45,912 nt of DNA, from NCBI GenBank assembly GCA_937934135.1, contig CALHAW010000030.1:1-45912 (forward strand), in the 5' to 3' direction. A model generated the notes under the pieces. That model had not been told where the DNA came from. It searched no databases and saw only the letters and a program-made list of their open reading frames with translations. This DNA is from an uncultured Alphaproteobacteria bacterium. Its GTDB lineage: Bacteria > Pseudomonadota > Alphaproteobacteria > Micavibrionales > Micavibrionaceae. The position numbers were made by a program, and so were the translations under genes. Each line of letters opens with the position of its first letter. The first letter of the stretch is position 1. Below are positions 27,047-35,777 of the stretch, piece after piece.

Positions 27047-28540
27047 TTAATCCAATATGTACCCGCCACGCTTTGCGGCAAGAAGGGTTTCTGGGGCATC
27101 ATCGCCATAAACACGGCGGATATTGGCGGCAAATAAATCTGAAATATGATTTTCTTGGCGCACTGGCTCCCTTTGTGGTTCAAGCGATCCATAAGCACTA
27201 CTTCCGTTATCTTGAATATCAGAAAGCGAAGTGACAGATTGTGCTTGCGAGCGGTTTTGTGCAAAAGGTTTCACCAAATATGGGGTAATCATTACAACAA
27301 CCTCTGATTCATTACGGCTAAACGTATCTGATTTCACCAAATCCCCAACGATTGGGATATCTCCCACCCCTGGAAGCTGCGTTAGGCCAGAAATAGAATC
27401 AGATTGTAAAAGCCCGGCAATCATTAATGTACCACCACTTGGCAATTCCACCGTTGTTTCAGCGCGGCGAACGTTAAAGGTTGGAATATTAATACCGTTT
27501 AATTGTAAGCTTTCATCAAAAGACGTTGTTGACACTTCAGTCGTTAATTGCAGGCTAATGCGTTCTTCAGACATCACAATCGGTTTGAAATTTAAAGAAA
27601 CACCAAAAGGACGAAATTCAAATACTAAATTTCCATTCTCATCAATTTGCGTTGGAATTGGAAATTCACCCCCCGCCAAAAACCCGGCCTGTTCACCAGA
27701 GATAGACGTTAGATTTGGTTCTGCTAATGTATTAATAATACCTTCTTCTTCCAAGGCACGCGCAAGGAAGTTTAAATTCCCAAAGTCACCAGAACTATAA
27801 TTAAGCGCGGCGACGCCCAACTGCACCGGGTTCGCCAACCCCAAGGCGGGGGACGTGTTAAATGTAGCACCTAAATCACCAATACCGCCGCCAGATAGAC
27901 TATTGCTTTCAATCCCTAAATCTTTCAAAGCACTTCTGGAAGCCTCAACAATTTTAACGCGCAGCATGACTTGCTGTTCGCCGCGCACCGCCATCATGTT
28001 CACAATAGGGCTTTCATCCCCTGTTGCATTGGTTGCGTCGGCCGTATAACGACTCACAAGCTCCGTAATTTTTGCCGCGACAGAGGGGGTAGACACATCG
28101 CCCGTTAAAAGCACTTGGTCATTTAAGGTACGGATTGACACAGCTTCATCTGGATATAATTCCATCACAACAGATTGTAATTGTTCTGTGTCTAAATTGA
28201 CGTGGACATTAAATTTTTTCAAAATATTCCCTTGATCATCCAAGGCCATAATATTCGTATCACCCAATGCAGAGCCGACTAAATAAAGCCGGTTTGATTT
28301 AACCGCCATCACATCCACAACGGATGGATCCGCAACCAAAACATCCGCAATATCGCCTGAAATATTAATAATATCAGCCTTACCCAGCATTAATTCAACA
28401 TCGGGTGTTTTTTGAAACCCTAAAGGTGAAATATTGGCTTTATTTGCGGTTGCCATTGTTGTCGACCCAACCATAAAGGCCAGCGCACACGCGAATGTTA
28501 AAAAGCCATAACTTAAAAATTGAATTAATTTATTCTTCAC
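27047..28540 (-). CDS. cpaC: Tad pilus outer-membrane secretin CpaC/RcpA
   Basis: 497 residues. A GTG start is supported by a strong AGGAGG eight bases upstream and an 11-bp overlap with the end of cpaB. A signal peptide ends around ATA (residue 32). The pilus N-terminal domain (ELMLGKADIINISGDIADVL) comes next, and then the secretin core (GGEFPIPTQI, FGVSLNFKPIV, RRAETTVELPSGGTLMIAGL, QLPGVGDIPIVGDLVKSD). It forms the gated channel for the Flp pilus. Confidence 0.95.
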   Translation of the reverse strand: MKNKLIQFLSYGFLTFACALAFMVGSTTMATANKANISPLGFQKTPDVELMLGKADIINISGDIADVLVADPSVVDVMAVKSNRLYLVGSALGDTNIMALDDQGNILKKFNVHVNLDTEQLQSVVMELYPDEAVSIRTLNDQVLLTGDVSTPSVAAKITELVSRYTADATNATGDESPIVNMMAVRGEQQVMLRVKIVEASRSALKDLGIESNSLSGGGIGDLGATFNTSPALGLANPVQLGVAALNYSSGDFGNLNFLARALEEEGIINTLAEPNLTSISGEQAGFLAGGEFPIPTQIDENGNLVFEFRPFGVSLNFKPIVMSEERISLQLTTEVSTTSFDESLQLNGINIPTFNVRRAETTVELPSGGTLMIAGLLQSDSISGLTQLPGVGDIPIVGDLVKSDTFSRNESEVVVMITPYLVKPFAQNRSQAQSVTSLSDIQDNGSSAYGSLEPQREPVRQENHISDLFAANIRRVYGDDAPETLLAAKRGGYILD

Positions 28541-29516
28541 GGTTTAATCCTCCTATAGCTGCCGGATCAATCAAAATTGTTTGTGTCGGCAGCGGTGCAT
28601 CTTCAACATTAAAGTCAACACGGTTATCTTCATCACTCAGCACATTGCGTCCCCGCACTTCGCTCATATTATCGCCGCTATACATTCGAATAGCAGATGA
28701 CGTTGCATTTAATTTTGAAAGACTATTTAAAACCTTGCTCATACCCACATCAGTTGTTTTCTTATCATGTACGATATTATTTTCATCCCCTAAACCACGT
28801 AAGGCAAAACCAATATCACCGACCTTATCGGCCAAAACTAATTTCTCTGAATTTTCTTGATCCACCTCTAACGTTACAATCGCATTACGGCTGGTTTTTT
28901 TCTTCTTCTTTTTGCCATCACTTTCTGCTTCGTCAACGGCCTTAATATCATTGCTATCAATGGCTAAAATACGGACATTTTCTATTACTGTTTCACTGGC
29001 ATAACGGTTTACTATTGATTGCGCATCAGGATTACCGCGCGTATTCACGCGCACACGATATGTTAAAATTACATCAACATAATCCCCCGGCTTAAAAAGG
29101 CGGTCGGCAACAACATATTTTTTTACTTCAACACCAACGGCGCGCATTCCTTTACCCACATTGGCAGAAAGAAAAGCACCTTTATTTTCTTTTGTTAAAA
29201 TATTGCTATGGATAGGTTGTCCTTCAACCAGCGAGCGTAATAATTTACCATTCATCGCATCCATTGTTTTTTGTTCACCGTCACGAATGATTGCACCAAT
29301 AAACATGTTATCTTCTGGCCATGTTTGCCATTTTAAATCACCAGCCTGCAGCTCTTTTCCAACTGCCAAGTCTTTTGCAGCAACCAAAATCTGAACTGTT
29401 TCTATACCCACATCAGATTTTTTATTTTTACCGCTTAACGCTGCATTGACCATAAGAGCCACAAGAATGGCAATTAAAAAACCGCCTGCTAAAACAATGA
29501 TAATATTTTTATTCAT
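28530..29516 (-). CDS. cpaB: Tad pilus assembly protein CpaB/RcpC
   Basis: 328 residues. An N-terminal membrane anchor (IIIVLAGGFLIAILVALMVN) is followed by a SAF domain (VQILVAAKDLAVGKELQAGD) and the RcpC/CpaB module (FKPGDYVDVILTYRVRVNTR). A run of six lysines occurs in the loop near residue 207. CpaB proteins are periplasmic partners of the secretin. The gene is 10 bp after cpaA and overlaps cpaC. Confidence 0.93.
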   Translation of the reverse strand: MNKNIIIVLAGGFLIAILVALMVNAALSGKNKKSDVGIETVQILVAAKDLAVGKELQAGDLKWQTWPEDNMFIGAIIRDGEQKTMDAMNGKLLRSLVEGQPIHSNILTKENKGAFLSANVGKGMRAVGVEVKKYVVADRLFKPGDYVDVILTYRVRVNTRGNPDAQSIVNRYASETVIENVRILAIDSNDIKAVDEAESDGKKKKKKTSRNAIVTLEVDQENSEKLVLADKVGDIGFALRGLGDENNIVHDKKTTDVGMSKVLNSLSKLNATSSAIRMYSGDNMSEVRGRNVLSDEDNRVDFNVEDAPLPTQTILIDPAAIGGLNREE

Positions 29517-29526
29517 GTTATTCCCT

Positions 29527-30078
29527 TTATCCTCCGGCTAATTTAATCAGCTCAGAGGGTTGTAAATACCCAACAGACCAAAATGCCACCAATGCACCAG
29601 CGAAAATGGCAATGCCGTATGGCACTTCTTGTGTGCCAGACTGCGCCTTCGCAATCCAACTTCCTTCAACTGGTGTTGCAGTAAGTTTCTTTTTATTAAG
29701 CAACAGCGTTGCAACGCCTAGAACACCACCAACAACAGCCATAAAGAAAAACAGCGGCATCAACCCCGATAAACCAACCCAAAGAGCATAAACGCTCAAT
29801 AATTTTGAATCGCCACCACCAATGATTTTAAAATGAAAGAGGCCATACGTAATAATAAAAGTAAGCCCACCAGAAAGAAGATGATTTTTCCAAGAGGAAA
29901 AAAACGTTGTATCTGATGCAAAAATAAGAAAAGTAATGAAAGCCAACACAAAAGAACCCGTAATAAACATCACAAAATTATTTGGAATGATAAGGCGATT
30001 ATAGTCCGACAGCGCAGCGGCCGCCCCGAATCCGAGCGCAATAATCGTGCAAAAACTGATGATAAGAACTGAAATCAT
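29527..30078 (-). CDS. cpaA: Prepilin peptidase CpaA/TadV
   Basis: 183 residues, polytopic, A24-type aspartyl prepilin peptidase. The two active-site regions are LSDYNRLIIPNN near residue 26 and GGGDSKLLSVYALWVG near 92 (the GxGD-type motif). It removes the leader of Flp and the TadE/F-type pseudopilins. It follows flp by 120 bp, with a terminator between. Confidence 0.93.
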   Translation of the reverse strand: MISVLIISFCTIIALGFGAAAALSDYNRLIIPNNFVMFITGSFVLAFITFLIFASDTTFFSSWKNHLLSGGLTFIITYGLFHFKIIGGGDSKLLSVYALWVGLSGLMPLFFFMAVVGGVLGVATLLLNKKKLTATPVEGSWIAKAQSGTQEVPYGIAIFAGALVAFWSVGYLQPSELIKLAGG

Positions 30079-30128
30079 ATCCCTGTGACTGTTTGAAAGT
30101 TATTAGATGTGTTTTAAGAAAGAAAAAG

Positions 30129-30170
30129 AAAAGCCTGTTTATTTTTATTATTTTTTTAGGTCAGGCTTTT
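30129..30170 (-). terminator. Terminator or attenuator between flp and cpaA
   Basis: AAAAGCCTG (30129-30137) pairs perfectly with CAGGCTTTT (30162-30170) around a 24-nt AT-rich loop. On the minus strand TTTTCTTTTTCTTT follows. It would end most flp transcripts while letting some run on into cpaA, giving excess pilin over machinery. Confidence 0.65.
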
Positions 30171-30198
30171 CTGAATTATTATTTAAATGTATTTACTC

Positions 30199-30381
30199 TT
30201 ATTCAGGGGCGTCTAATGACCCTGATAGACCTTCAAACAACGCATTCAGTTCGCCACCAAACGCAAATACCGCAGCAGAAATAACAACAGCAATACCCGC
30301 TGCAATTAAACCATATTCAATCGCTGTCGCGCCGTTTTCGTCTTTTTTATAAGTTTCTAAGAAAGCTAGTAATTTTACCAT
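30199..30381 (-). CDS. flp: Flp/Fap-type major pilin
   Basis: 60 residues. A short leader ends at G17, then ATAIEYGLIAAGIAVVISAA, the hallmark Flp sequence with Glu at +5 after the cleavage Gly and the adjacent Tyr. It is the structural pilin of the Tad pilus, processed by CpaA. AAGGAG lies before the ATG. It has its own CtrA-type promoter upstream and a terminator downstream. Confidence 0.96.
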   Translation of the reverse strand: MVKLLAFLETYKKDENGATAIEYGLIAAGIAVVISAAVFAFGGELNALFEGLSGSLDAPE

Positions 30382-30494
30382 GTGAAATCTCCTTAATAGA
30401 TAATAGATAGTATAAGTTAATTTTGGTTACCCATTTTTTCCAAGAACCCTCTCTTTAAAACTGTCAAGAGGTTGGAACAAATGAACCCACAGAT

Positions 30495-30530
30495 ATTATA
30501 ATATATCATACCTTTTTAAGGGGTAGTTAA
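30495..30530 (-). promoter_or_regulatory. CtrA-type promoter of flp
   Basis: On the minus strand, TTAACTACCCCTTAA (30530-30516) is an exact TTAA-N7-TTAA. Fifteen bases later comes a perfect TATAAT (30500-30495). The -35 position falls inside the box and is poor (CCCCTT), as expected for an activator-dependent promoter. The leader would be about 107 nt; it contains a weak hairpin with paired CCTCT and AGAGG near 30451 and 30468. In Caulobacter, pilA is directly activated by CtrA. Confidence 0.6.
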
Positions 30531-30576
30531 GAAAACTTTGCATTTTATGTTTTTCATAAATTTATCACACAATTAC

Positions 30577-31995
30577 TTATTGTCTAATATGTAAATTACT
30601 AAGCTCGCGCGCAATCTTTTCAAACACCTCTTCCAACTTTTCTTGTGATGGCGCATCATTATAATTAGCCGTTGTTGTTGCACAATCACGATATAAGTCC
30701 TTCGTATCATCATCAACGCCGCTATCAAAAGTAACCGTATAAATTAAAATATTATTTTCTTTCATCGCGTCACATACCTCAGAAAAGCGATCATCCAAAT
30801 CATCTGCATCAATAGAATGCGCGTTAGAGCGTCCATAAGCGGAATAAACATTACTCATCGTATTCACACCATCTGTCATCACCACAACAACCTTATCCCA
30901 TTGGTCGTTATCATATTCTGCACCTTCAATGAAAGGTTCTTCTGGTGAAAGAACACGCCACCCCCACACCATGCCAAAATTACCTAAGGTCGCGCCACTC
31001 GCGGTCATATTATCGGCAGAATCAATCAAAAATTGTTCATCACTGGTTAGTGGAACAATAGGCTGTTGCGGGCAGTAAATATTTGGCCCCCGCAATGCAT
31101 TATACCCATCACCCAACGTACCGTTAAAATAAATATTATTAAGATAATAATTATTCCCGTTAAAATCATGACGATACATTTCCCATGGCCCTGCATGGTC
31201 TTCCGTATCTAATGTATATTCTTCTGCCAAAACACAACCATGCCACTGGCCTTTTAAGGATAAATCATATTCTAAATCATCTTCATCAATACCGTAATCA
31301 TCACCAGTTAAGGGGTTTAGGGAACTATCATAAGACGCATAAATATCGTCCTCAGGCGGAATCACAAACGGTTCACCGTAAGAATCACTATCCAGATCCA
31401 TCCCTAATCCATAAGGCCCAACATTGACTGAACTTGCATAAGGGACAAGCCCTACTTTGACCAACTCAGGGTCGCTCACGCTTTCAAATAAAATAGTAAC
31501 AAAACTCTCCGTCGCTGTTCTTAAAGTCCCGATATTATCATTGGTCGCCATAGAACCAGTATTATCTAAAACCATCACAACTTCTAACCCGCGCACTTCA
31601 CGTTGCACCGTTGTCGAGGCCGCGACATCTAAAAAATCAAAGCCAAAAATACGCATAAAACTTGTATTAAGCTCCGCCGATGCAGATACCGTCAATTCAT
31701 CACCATTTAAAATAGTTGTAACAAGTATATTCGTTCCTATTTTGTCAGACGGGTAATTTGCCTCAACAAAATCCTCAACACGTTGTTCAAGAAATGCTTC
31801 ATCATCTGATCCTGTGGCTGCCGCCGCCAATGCCGCCGCATCCAACGCGCTCGCCAAACGGGCACGTACTAAATATCCTTGTGACATATCAATAAAAACG
31901 CCTGTTGCAGATACCACAACAGGAATAAGCAAACCAAAAGCCGCCGCAATGGCGCCAATATCGTTTTTTAAAAAATTTTTTATACGCATTAACAT
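30577..31995 (-). CDS. tadG: TadG-like pilus protein with von Willebrand A domain
   Basis: 472 residues from the ATG at 31995, chosen because AAAGG lies nine bases upstream; an in-frame TTG at 32001 is worse placed. An N-terminal TadE/G-type membrane helix (IGAIAAAFGLLIPVVVSATG) and a helical ARLASALDAAALAAAATGS region lead into a vWA domain. The MIDAS motif is intact in MVLDNTGSM, and VVVVMTDGVNTM forms a later strand. A long acidic, Tyr/Asp/Asn-rich insert separates them. TadG-type proteins take part in pilus assembly or adhesion. Confidence 0.85.
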   Translation of the reverse strand: MLMRIKNFLKNDIGAIAAAFGLLIPVVVSATGVFIDMSQGYLVRARLASALDAAALAAAATGSDDEAFLEQRVEDFVEANYPSDKIGTNILVTTILNGDELTVSASAELNTSFMRIFGFDFLDVAASTTVQREVRGLEVVMVLDNTGSMATNDNIGTLRTATESFVTILFESVSDPELVKVGLVPYASSVNVGPYGLGMDLDSDSYGEPFVIPPEDDIYASYDSSLNPLTGDDYGIDEDDLEYDLSLKGQWHGCVLAEEYTLDTEDHAGPWEMYRHDFNGNNYYLNNIYFNGTLGDGYNALRGPNIYCPQQPIVPLTSDEQFLIDSADNMTASGATLGNFGMVWGWRVLSPEEPFIEGAEYDNDQWDKVVVVMTDGVNTMSNVYSAYGRSNAHSIDADDLDDRFSEVCDAMKENNILIYTVTFDSGVDDDTKDLYRDCATTTANYNDAPSQEKLEEVFEKIARELSNLHIRQ

Positions 31996-32013
31996 GACCA
32001 AAAGCCTTTCTGA

Positions 32014-32532
32014 TTAACAATCATCGCAAATCACTGTTGCGCTTTTTCGTCCCCTTAAAAATGCTCGCTCATTCATTCTTATTTCATCAAAAACAAAATT
32101 ACTAAAAAACGGAATATAACGGTAATTGACGCCTACCACGACAACTCCTTCCCCTTCATCACCCAGGCCTCTTGCGGCCTCAATCGCATTTTCATCCGCT
32201 TCCATATTGACGGTAACACGCCATAAAATAATGGGATCACCCACATCATCAAACTCCACGCTGGCAATATCGTAACCAAATTCCGCTGTTGAATAGGGCT
32301 GTAAAGACAACTCACCTGCCGTTGCAATATCATTGACTGTTGCCGCGTCTATCACCTCATAACGTGCGACAAGATCCGCAATGACCTGTGACGCCAAAAC
32401 TGTTTTTTGGTTTACAATCACACCCTGTCCTAAATCGTAAACTGCCATGATTAAGGACAACAAAATAGGAAATAAAATCGCCGCTTCTGTAAATGACATC
32501 CCTTTTTCATCTTGAATAAAATTTTTGATCAT
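32014..32532 (-). CDS. TadE/TadF-like minor pseudopilin
   Basis: 172 residues. The N terminus reads DEKGMSFTEAAILFPILLSL: a Gly, then Glu at +5, then a hydrophobic helix, fitting the prepilin cleavage pattern. The C-terminal part is a soluble beta-rich domain. Its ATG overlaps the stop codon of the preceding gene (TAATG). Position after a TadE-like gene suggests TadF, but the two are hard to tell apart. Confidence 0.82.
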   Translation of the reverse strand: MIKNFIQDEKGMSFTEAAILFPILLSLIMAVYDLGQGVIVNQKTVLASQVIADLVARYEVIDAATVNDIATAGELSLQPYSTAEFGYDIASVEFDDVGDPIILWRVTVNMEADENAIEAARGLGDEGEGVVVVGVNYRYIPFFSNFVFDEIRMNERAFLRGRKSATVICDDC

Positions 32533-33062
32533 TACTCATCCTCAAATTCATAAGGCTCTGACTGCAAGACCATTGTTGATAAAAGAATACGGTTAAAATC
32601 ACCGTTATTCGTTAATAAGGGCTGCATGAGAGGGGTTTTAATGGGGTAACGATAAGCAACCCGCATCATCACCACGTCACTTACACCGCCCGCGTCAAAT
32701 TGTTGATCTTCAAGGTTTCCATCATCATCAAATGTTGCTTCTGGGAAATCACTTGCATCGGAAAAATCCTCCAAGGAAACAACTTGATATTGCAAATCAT
32801 CACATGGGATTAAAATTGCGGCGCTCTCGCATAATATATTTTGAAATAACTCCTGCCCCGCGCCTAATTGTACCGCGCCGGTCCTAATCTGCCGACCAGC
32901 CTGCGATAGGGATGCCTCTAATAAACTATGGGTTGTAAACATCAACGCCATTTCAATAATACCAATAATCATAAAAATAAACGGAATCCCAACAATCGCA
33001 AATTCAACTGCGGTTGATCCTTCTTCATTTTTTCGTATTTTACCGTTTAAGATATATTTCAT
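32532..33062 (-). CDS. TadE-like minor pseudopilin
   Basis: 176 residues. NEEGSTAVEFAIVGIPFIFM shows the cleavage Gly, Glu at +5 and the long helix that define TadE-type pseudopilins. The remainder is a soluble domain with two cysteines (in LCESAAILIPCDD). It heads the tadE-tadF-tadG-like group. The upstream 110-bp gap holds a terminator for the previous unit and a CtrA-like box. Confidence 0.85.
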   Translation of the reverse strand: MKYILNGKIRKNEEGSTAVEFAIVGIPFIFMIIGIIEMALMFTTHSLLEASLSQAGRQIRTGAVQLGAGQELFQNILCESAAILIPCDDLQYQVVSLEDFSDASDFPEATFDDDGNLEDQQFDAGGVSDVVMMRVAYRYPIKTPLMQPLLTNNGDFNRILLSTMVLQSEPYEFEDE

Positions 33063-33101
33063 ATTTTATTAAAATACTTTCTTTAACCCAAAAATGAAAA
33101 A

Positions 33102-33126
33102 GCACGTCTTTTTCTCAAAGACATGC
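33102..33126 (-). terminator. Terminator of the pseudokinase/membrane-protein unit
   Basis: On the minus strand GCATGTCTTT-GAGAA-AAAGACGTGC forms a 10-bp stem with one G-T pair and is followed by TTTTTCATTTTT. It lies 47 bp after the stop at 33173 and 40 bp before the TadE-like start, separating the two transcripts or attenuating read-through. Confidence 0.7.
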
Positions 33127-33138
33127 CCTATTCATACT

Positions 33139-33176
33139 GTTATACCTTATCATAACAGGCCTTAAATAAAGGTTAA
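33139..33176 (-). promoter_or_regulatory. CtrA-like box and -10 upstream of the tadE/F/G group
   Basis: TTAACCTTTATTTAA (33176-33162) is an exact TTAA-N7-TTAA on the minus strand. TATAAC (33144-33139) follows 17 bases later, close to the flp geometry. It overlaps the end of the membrane-protein gene, and a CTGTTAT/ATAACAG inverted repeat covers the -10. Initiation here would place the terminator hairpin within the first 30 nt of the message. Confidence 0.35.
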
Positions 33177-33745
33177 GCTGGTGCTTTGCTAGTGCTTTCC
33201 TCATCATCATTATCTTCTTCTATGGTTTTATCTTTTCCTGTTGGAAAGCCTTTTTCATCTAACACTGTTTTTCCATTTACTTTTTTACCCCATCTTTGTT
33301 CTAAAGCCTTTTTTTCTTTATCAATTTTTAATATTTGATCTTTGGCGCGTTGCACCGCATAGGCAGAAAATCCAGAAACAGAAAGATAATTAATCACATA
33401 CCCGACAAAAGCCGCCCCATAAATCACAATAATAGTCAGCGGATCATCCAGATATCGCGCAGACAGAACCGCAGGATCAAACGCCATCCAGATACTCATT
33501 AAATAAGGAAAACAACCCGCAAAATTCATTGCACCAACGGTAAGTGTCTTACTTTTTTGCCTACTGCGATCAATGATCCAGGCAACACCCGTAGGCAACA
33601 TGCCAATCCAAAATAAAGATGCGCTTTCCCAAAACAAGAACGAGACAATAACCAACATAAAGGCTATCAAGATAAAACGAATAGACAGCCCAATCTTACT
33701 AGATTTCCGTTTTTTCTGCGTTTTATTAGATTTTTTATTGCTCAT
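33173..33745 (-). CDS. Small polytopic membrane protein beside the pseudokinase
   Basis: 190 residues of unknown function. A very basic N terminus (about 17 residues, rich in Lys/Ser) is followed by about four hydrophobic segments (FILIAFMLVIVSFLFW, LFWIGMLPTGVAWII, MNFAGCFPYLMSIWMAF, IVIYGAAFVGYVINYL). The cytoplasmic-looking tail is charged, ending in a Glu/Asp run. It starts 3 bp after the kinase-like gene, so the two are a translationally linked pair next to the Tad locus. Confidence 0.75.
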   Translation of the reverse strand: MSNKKSNKTQKKRKSSKIGLSIRFILIAFMLVIVSFLFWESASLFWIGMLPTGVAWIIDRSRQKSKTLTVGAMNFAGCFPYLMSIWMAFDPAVLSARYLDDPLTIIVIYGAAFVGYVINYLSVSGFSAYAVQRAKDQILKIDKEKKALEQRWGKKVNGKTVLDEKGFPTGKDKTIEEDNDDEESTSKAPA

Positions 33746-33748
33746 TTT

Positions 33749-35776
33749 TTATCCTGTAAAATTCGTATAAATTGAAATCACAACGATAAACATCGCAATC
33801 ACAAGGGATATAAGCGACGCAATCTGATTCCCCGTTTCAAAACCAACCTGATTCTTTGCAATACGTGTTTTAATTTCCAGTTTTTCTTTTTCAAGTTGCT
33901 TGTAATATCGCATTGCTTGATAAAAATTATTCATATCTGATTGATATAATTTAGGATCATCGAATAAAGCCGATATTTTTGAAAGATTTCCTTCTGTTTT
34001 AAAATCATTAACAGCATTTTTTAATTTTTCTTTTTTCACATTATCATGAAACTGCGCATAGACTTGGTTAAGATTAGACGCCAACCAGTTTGCAATATTC
34101 GGAAAACCCTTTAAATTACCGCGTTTTTGAATCGCCGCCAAAACACGCATTTGCCCCAAAACGCGACGATGGGATTCAGGCGCTCTTAAATCTGGAAGAT
34201 ACGCATCAATATTCTTCCGATCTTTTACCGACAAGAAAGAAACCGTATGACGGTCAAATAAAGTGATATTTGAATTACCTTCACACAGCATTTCAAAAAT
34301 ATTCATCATTTCTTCTGGAGAACGCACATAATACGATTCCAAAATCGGACTAAGACAATGGCTTTCAGGGTTTAAAAGATAAAGACATCGCTCTAACCCA
34401 CTGCCCAATAAGGCCTGTGACAATAATGTTCGCGCCGCATCAAAACGCGACCGCAATGTTGATAAAATAGGATTCATCTTCATATTTTGTATAATTTGAA
34501 GAATAAACCCTCCCTTTAATATCTCCGTAAAGGGTTGAATATCTTTTTCCATTAAATAAGCATGCGTTAGCATCTTACCAAATCCACCCAAATGAAAATG
34601 ATTGTTTTTATAGCTTATCGGCGCTTCCGGATAAAGCGTTACACCCAGCATTGCCGTTAATTGATCATTGTAAAAATGATTACGGTCAATAAGTTCTAAA
34701 TTTTTAAAAAGCTGTTCAACGCGTACCTTAATTGTTTTATCTTCAATCGCACGATCAATCCATTGTGCTAAATCTTCATTTTCAACCAAATAAGAAACGC
34801 TTGTTGGCTTTTCATGTAAATCTTTGGCAAGCAATTCTGGGCGGTTATATTTTTTGTCATTAAATAAAATGGGCCGCGATGATGTAACACGCTTTGTTGA
34901 TTGCTTGGGGCTTAAACGGCGGCCATCACGCCATTCTAATATATCATCCAACGTCCAACGCTGAACTGGATCATCATAAAGCAAGCCACGCAATAACTCC
35001 AAAATCGCACCATTAAAACGGTCTTTACCAATAAGCGTGCTATAGGTTCCCTTTTCAATTTTATGCGTTATGATTTCGCCTTTTGATGCCCCTTGCATCG
35101 GGTCAGAGGTGCGCAAAATCATCGCCAAGGACACCCCAAACGCATATAAATCATCAGATATATCACCCGCACCACGCCCTATTGGATCCGCCAAGGCACG
35201 CCCAACAGGCTCATAAATAAATGGTAAATTATAAGAATGTGGTAATGACAAACAATCACCCAAGATAATTTGTTTTGACGAAGCAACGCTATCAACCAGC
35301 ATATTGCCTGTCCAAATTTCACCATGCACAATGTCCTTATTGCGCAGCTCCGTTAAGGCAGAAACAATCGGGTTCACGACCCCATTCATCACCTCATCAG
35401 GTTTCCATCCTAATGCCGAGGCCGCCTCAACCGAAAGAGCCTTTTGATAGGAACCGCTATAAAAATAAACATATTTCCGCCCCTCTTCTGGCCAATCCAC
35501 AACGTCCGTTGCAACAAGCTTTAAGAGATGTGGATTATTTATTTTTGAATATTTTGCTTCAATTAAATGGCGCGGCGTTAAGGAACGGTCACACACATAA
35601 GCCATTAACTGTTCGCCAACACCATTTGTGCGCTGCGCCTTACAAACACGAATTGATCCCTTATGCAAACCCGCATACACAGCATCCATAAGCAAAGAGA
35701 TATCCCCGCCCAGGCATGAAATGATTGGGTCGTTTGAAGGGGTATGTAAATTTGGTTGTAACTCTTCTTGTGACAT
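33749..35776 (-). CDS. Membrane-anchored degenerate protein kinase (pseudokinase)
   Basis: 675 residues. Residues about 40-285 show the eukaryotic-like kinase lobe order: HGEIWTGN at 151-158 in place of HRDxKxxN, GDC at 173-175 in place of DFG, SDDLYAFGVSL at 207-217 (the DxxxxG helix), and DDPVQRWT at 268-275 (the conserved late Arg). The catalytic Asp is Glu153, and no glycine loop or VAIK lysine is evident, so catalysis is doubtful. Residues 290-640 are an unrecognised helical region. A single membrane helix near the C terminus (IASLISLVIAMFIVVISIY) places the kinase-like lobe in the cytoplasm. A sensor or scaffold for the adjacent pilus genes is inferred. Confidence 0.75.
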   Translation of the reverse strand: MSQEELQPNLHTPSNDPIISCLGGDISLLMDAVYAGLHKGSIRVCKAQRTNGVGEQLMAYVCDRSLTPRHLIEAKYSKINNPHLLKLVATDVVDWPEEGRKYVYFYSGSYQKALSVEAASALGWKPDEVMNGVVNPIVSALTELRNKDIVHGEIWTGNMLVDSVASSKQIILGDCLSLPHSYNLPFIYEPVGRALADPIGRGAGDISDDLYAFGVSLAMILRTSDPMQGASKGEIITHKIEKGTYSTLIGKDRFNGAILELLRGLLYDDPVQRWTLDDILEWRDGRRLSPKQSTKRVTSSRPILFNDKKYNRPELLAKDLHEKPTSVSYLVENEDLAQWIDRAIEDKTIKVRVEQLFKNLELIDRNHFYNDQLTAMLGVTLYPEAPISYKNNHFHLGGFGKMLTHAYLMEKDIQPFTEILKGGFILQIIQNMKMNPILSTLRSRFDAARTLLSQALLGSGLERCLYLLNPESHCLSPILESYYVRSPEEMMNIFEMLCEGNSNITLFDRHTVSFLSVKDRKNIDAYLPDLRAPESHRRVLGQMRVLAAIQKRGNLKGFPNIANWLASNLNQVYAQFHDNVKKEKLKNAVNDFKTEGNLSKISALFDDPKLYQSDMNNFYQAMRYYKQLEKEKLEIKTRIAKNQVGFETGNQIASLISLVIAMFIVVISIYTNFTG

Positions 35777-35777
35777 C

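Noticed and set aside
27231-27800. 189-codon plus-strand frame opposite cpaC
   Set aside because: Antisense shadow of the secretin gene; no recognisable domain.
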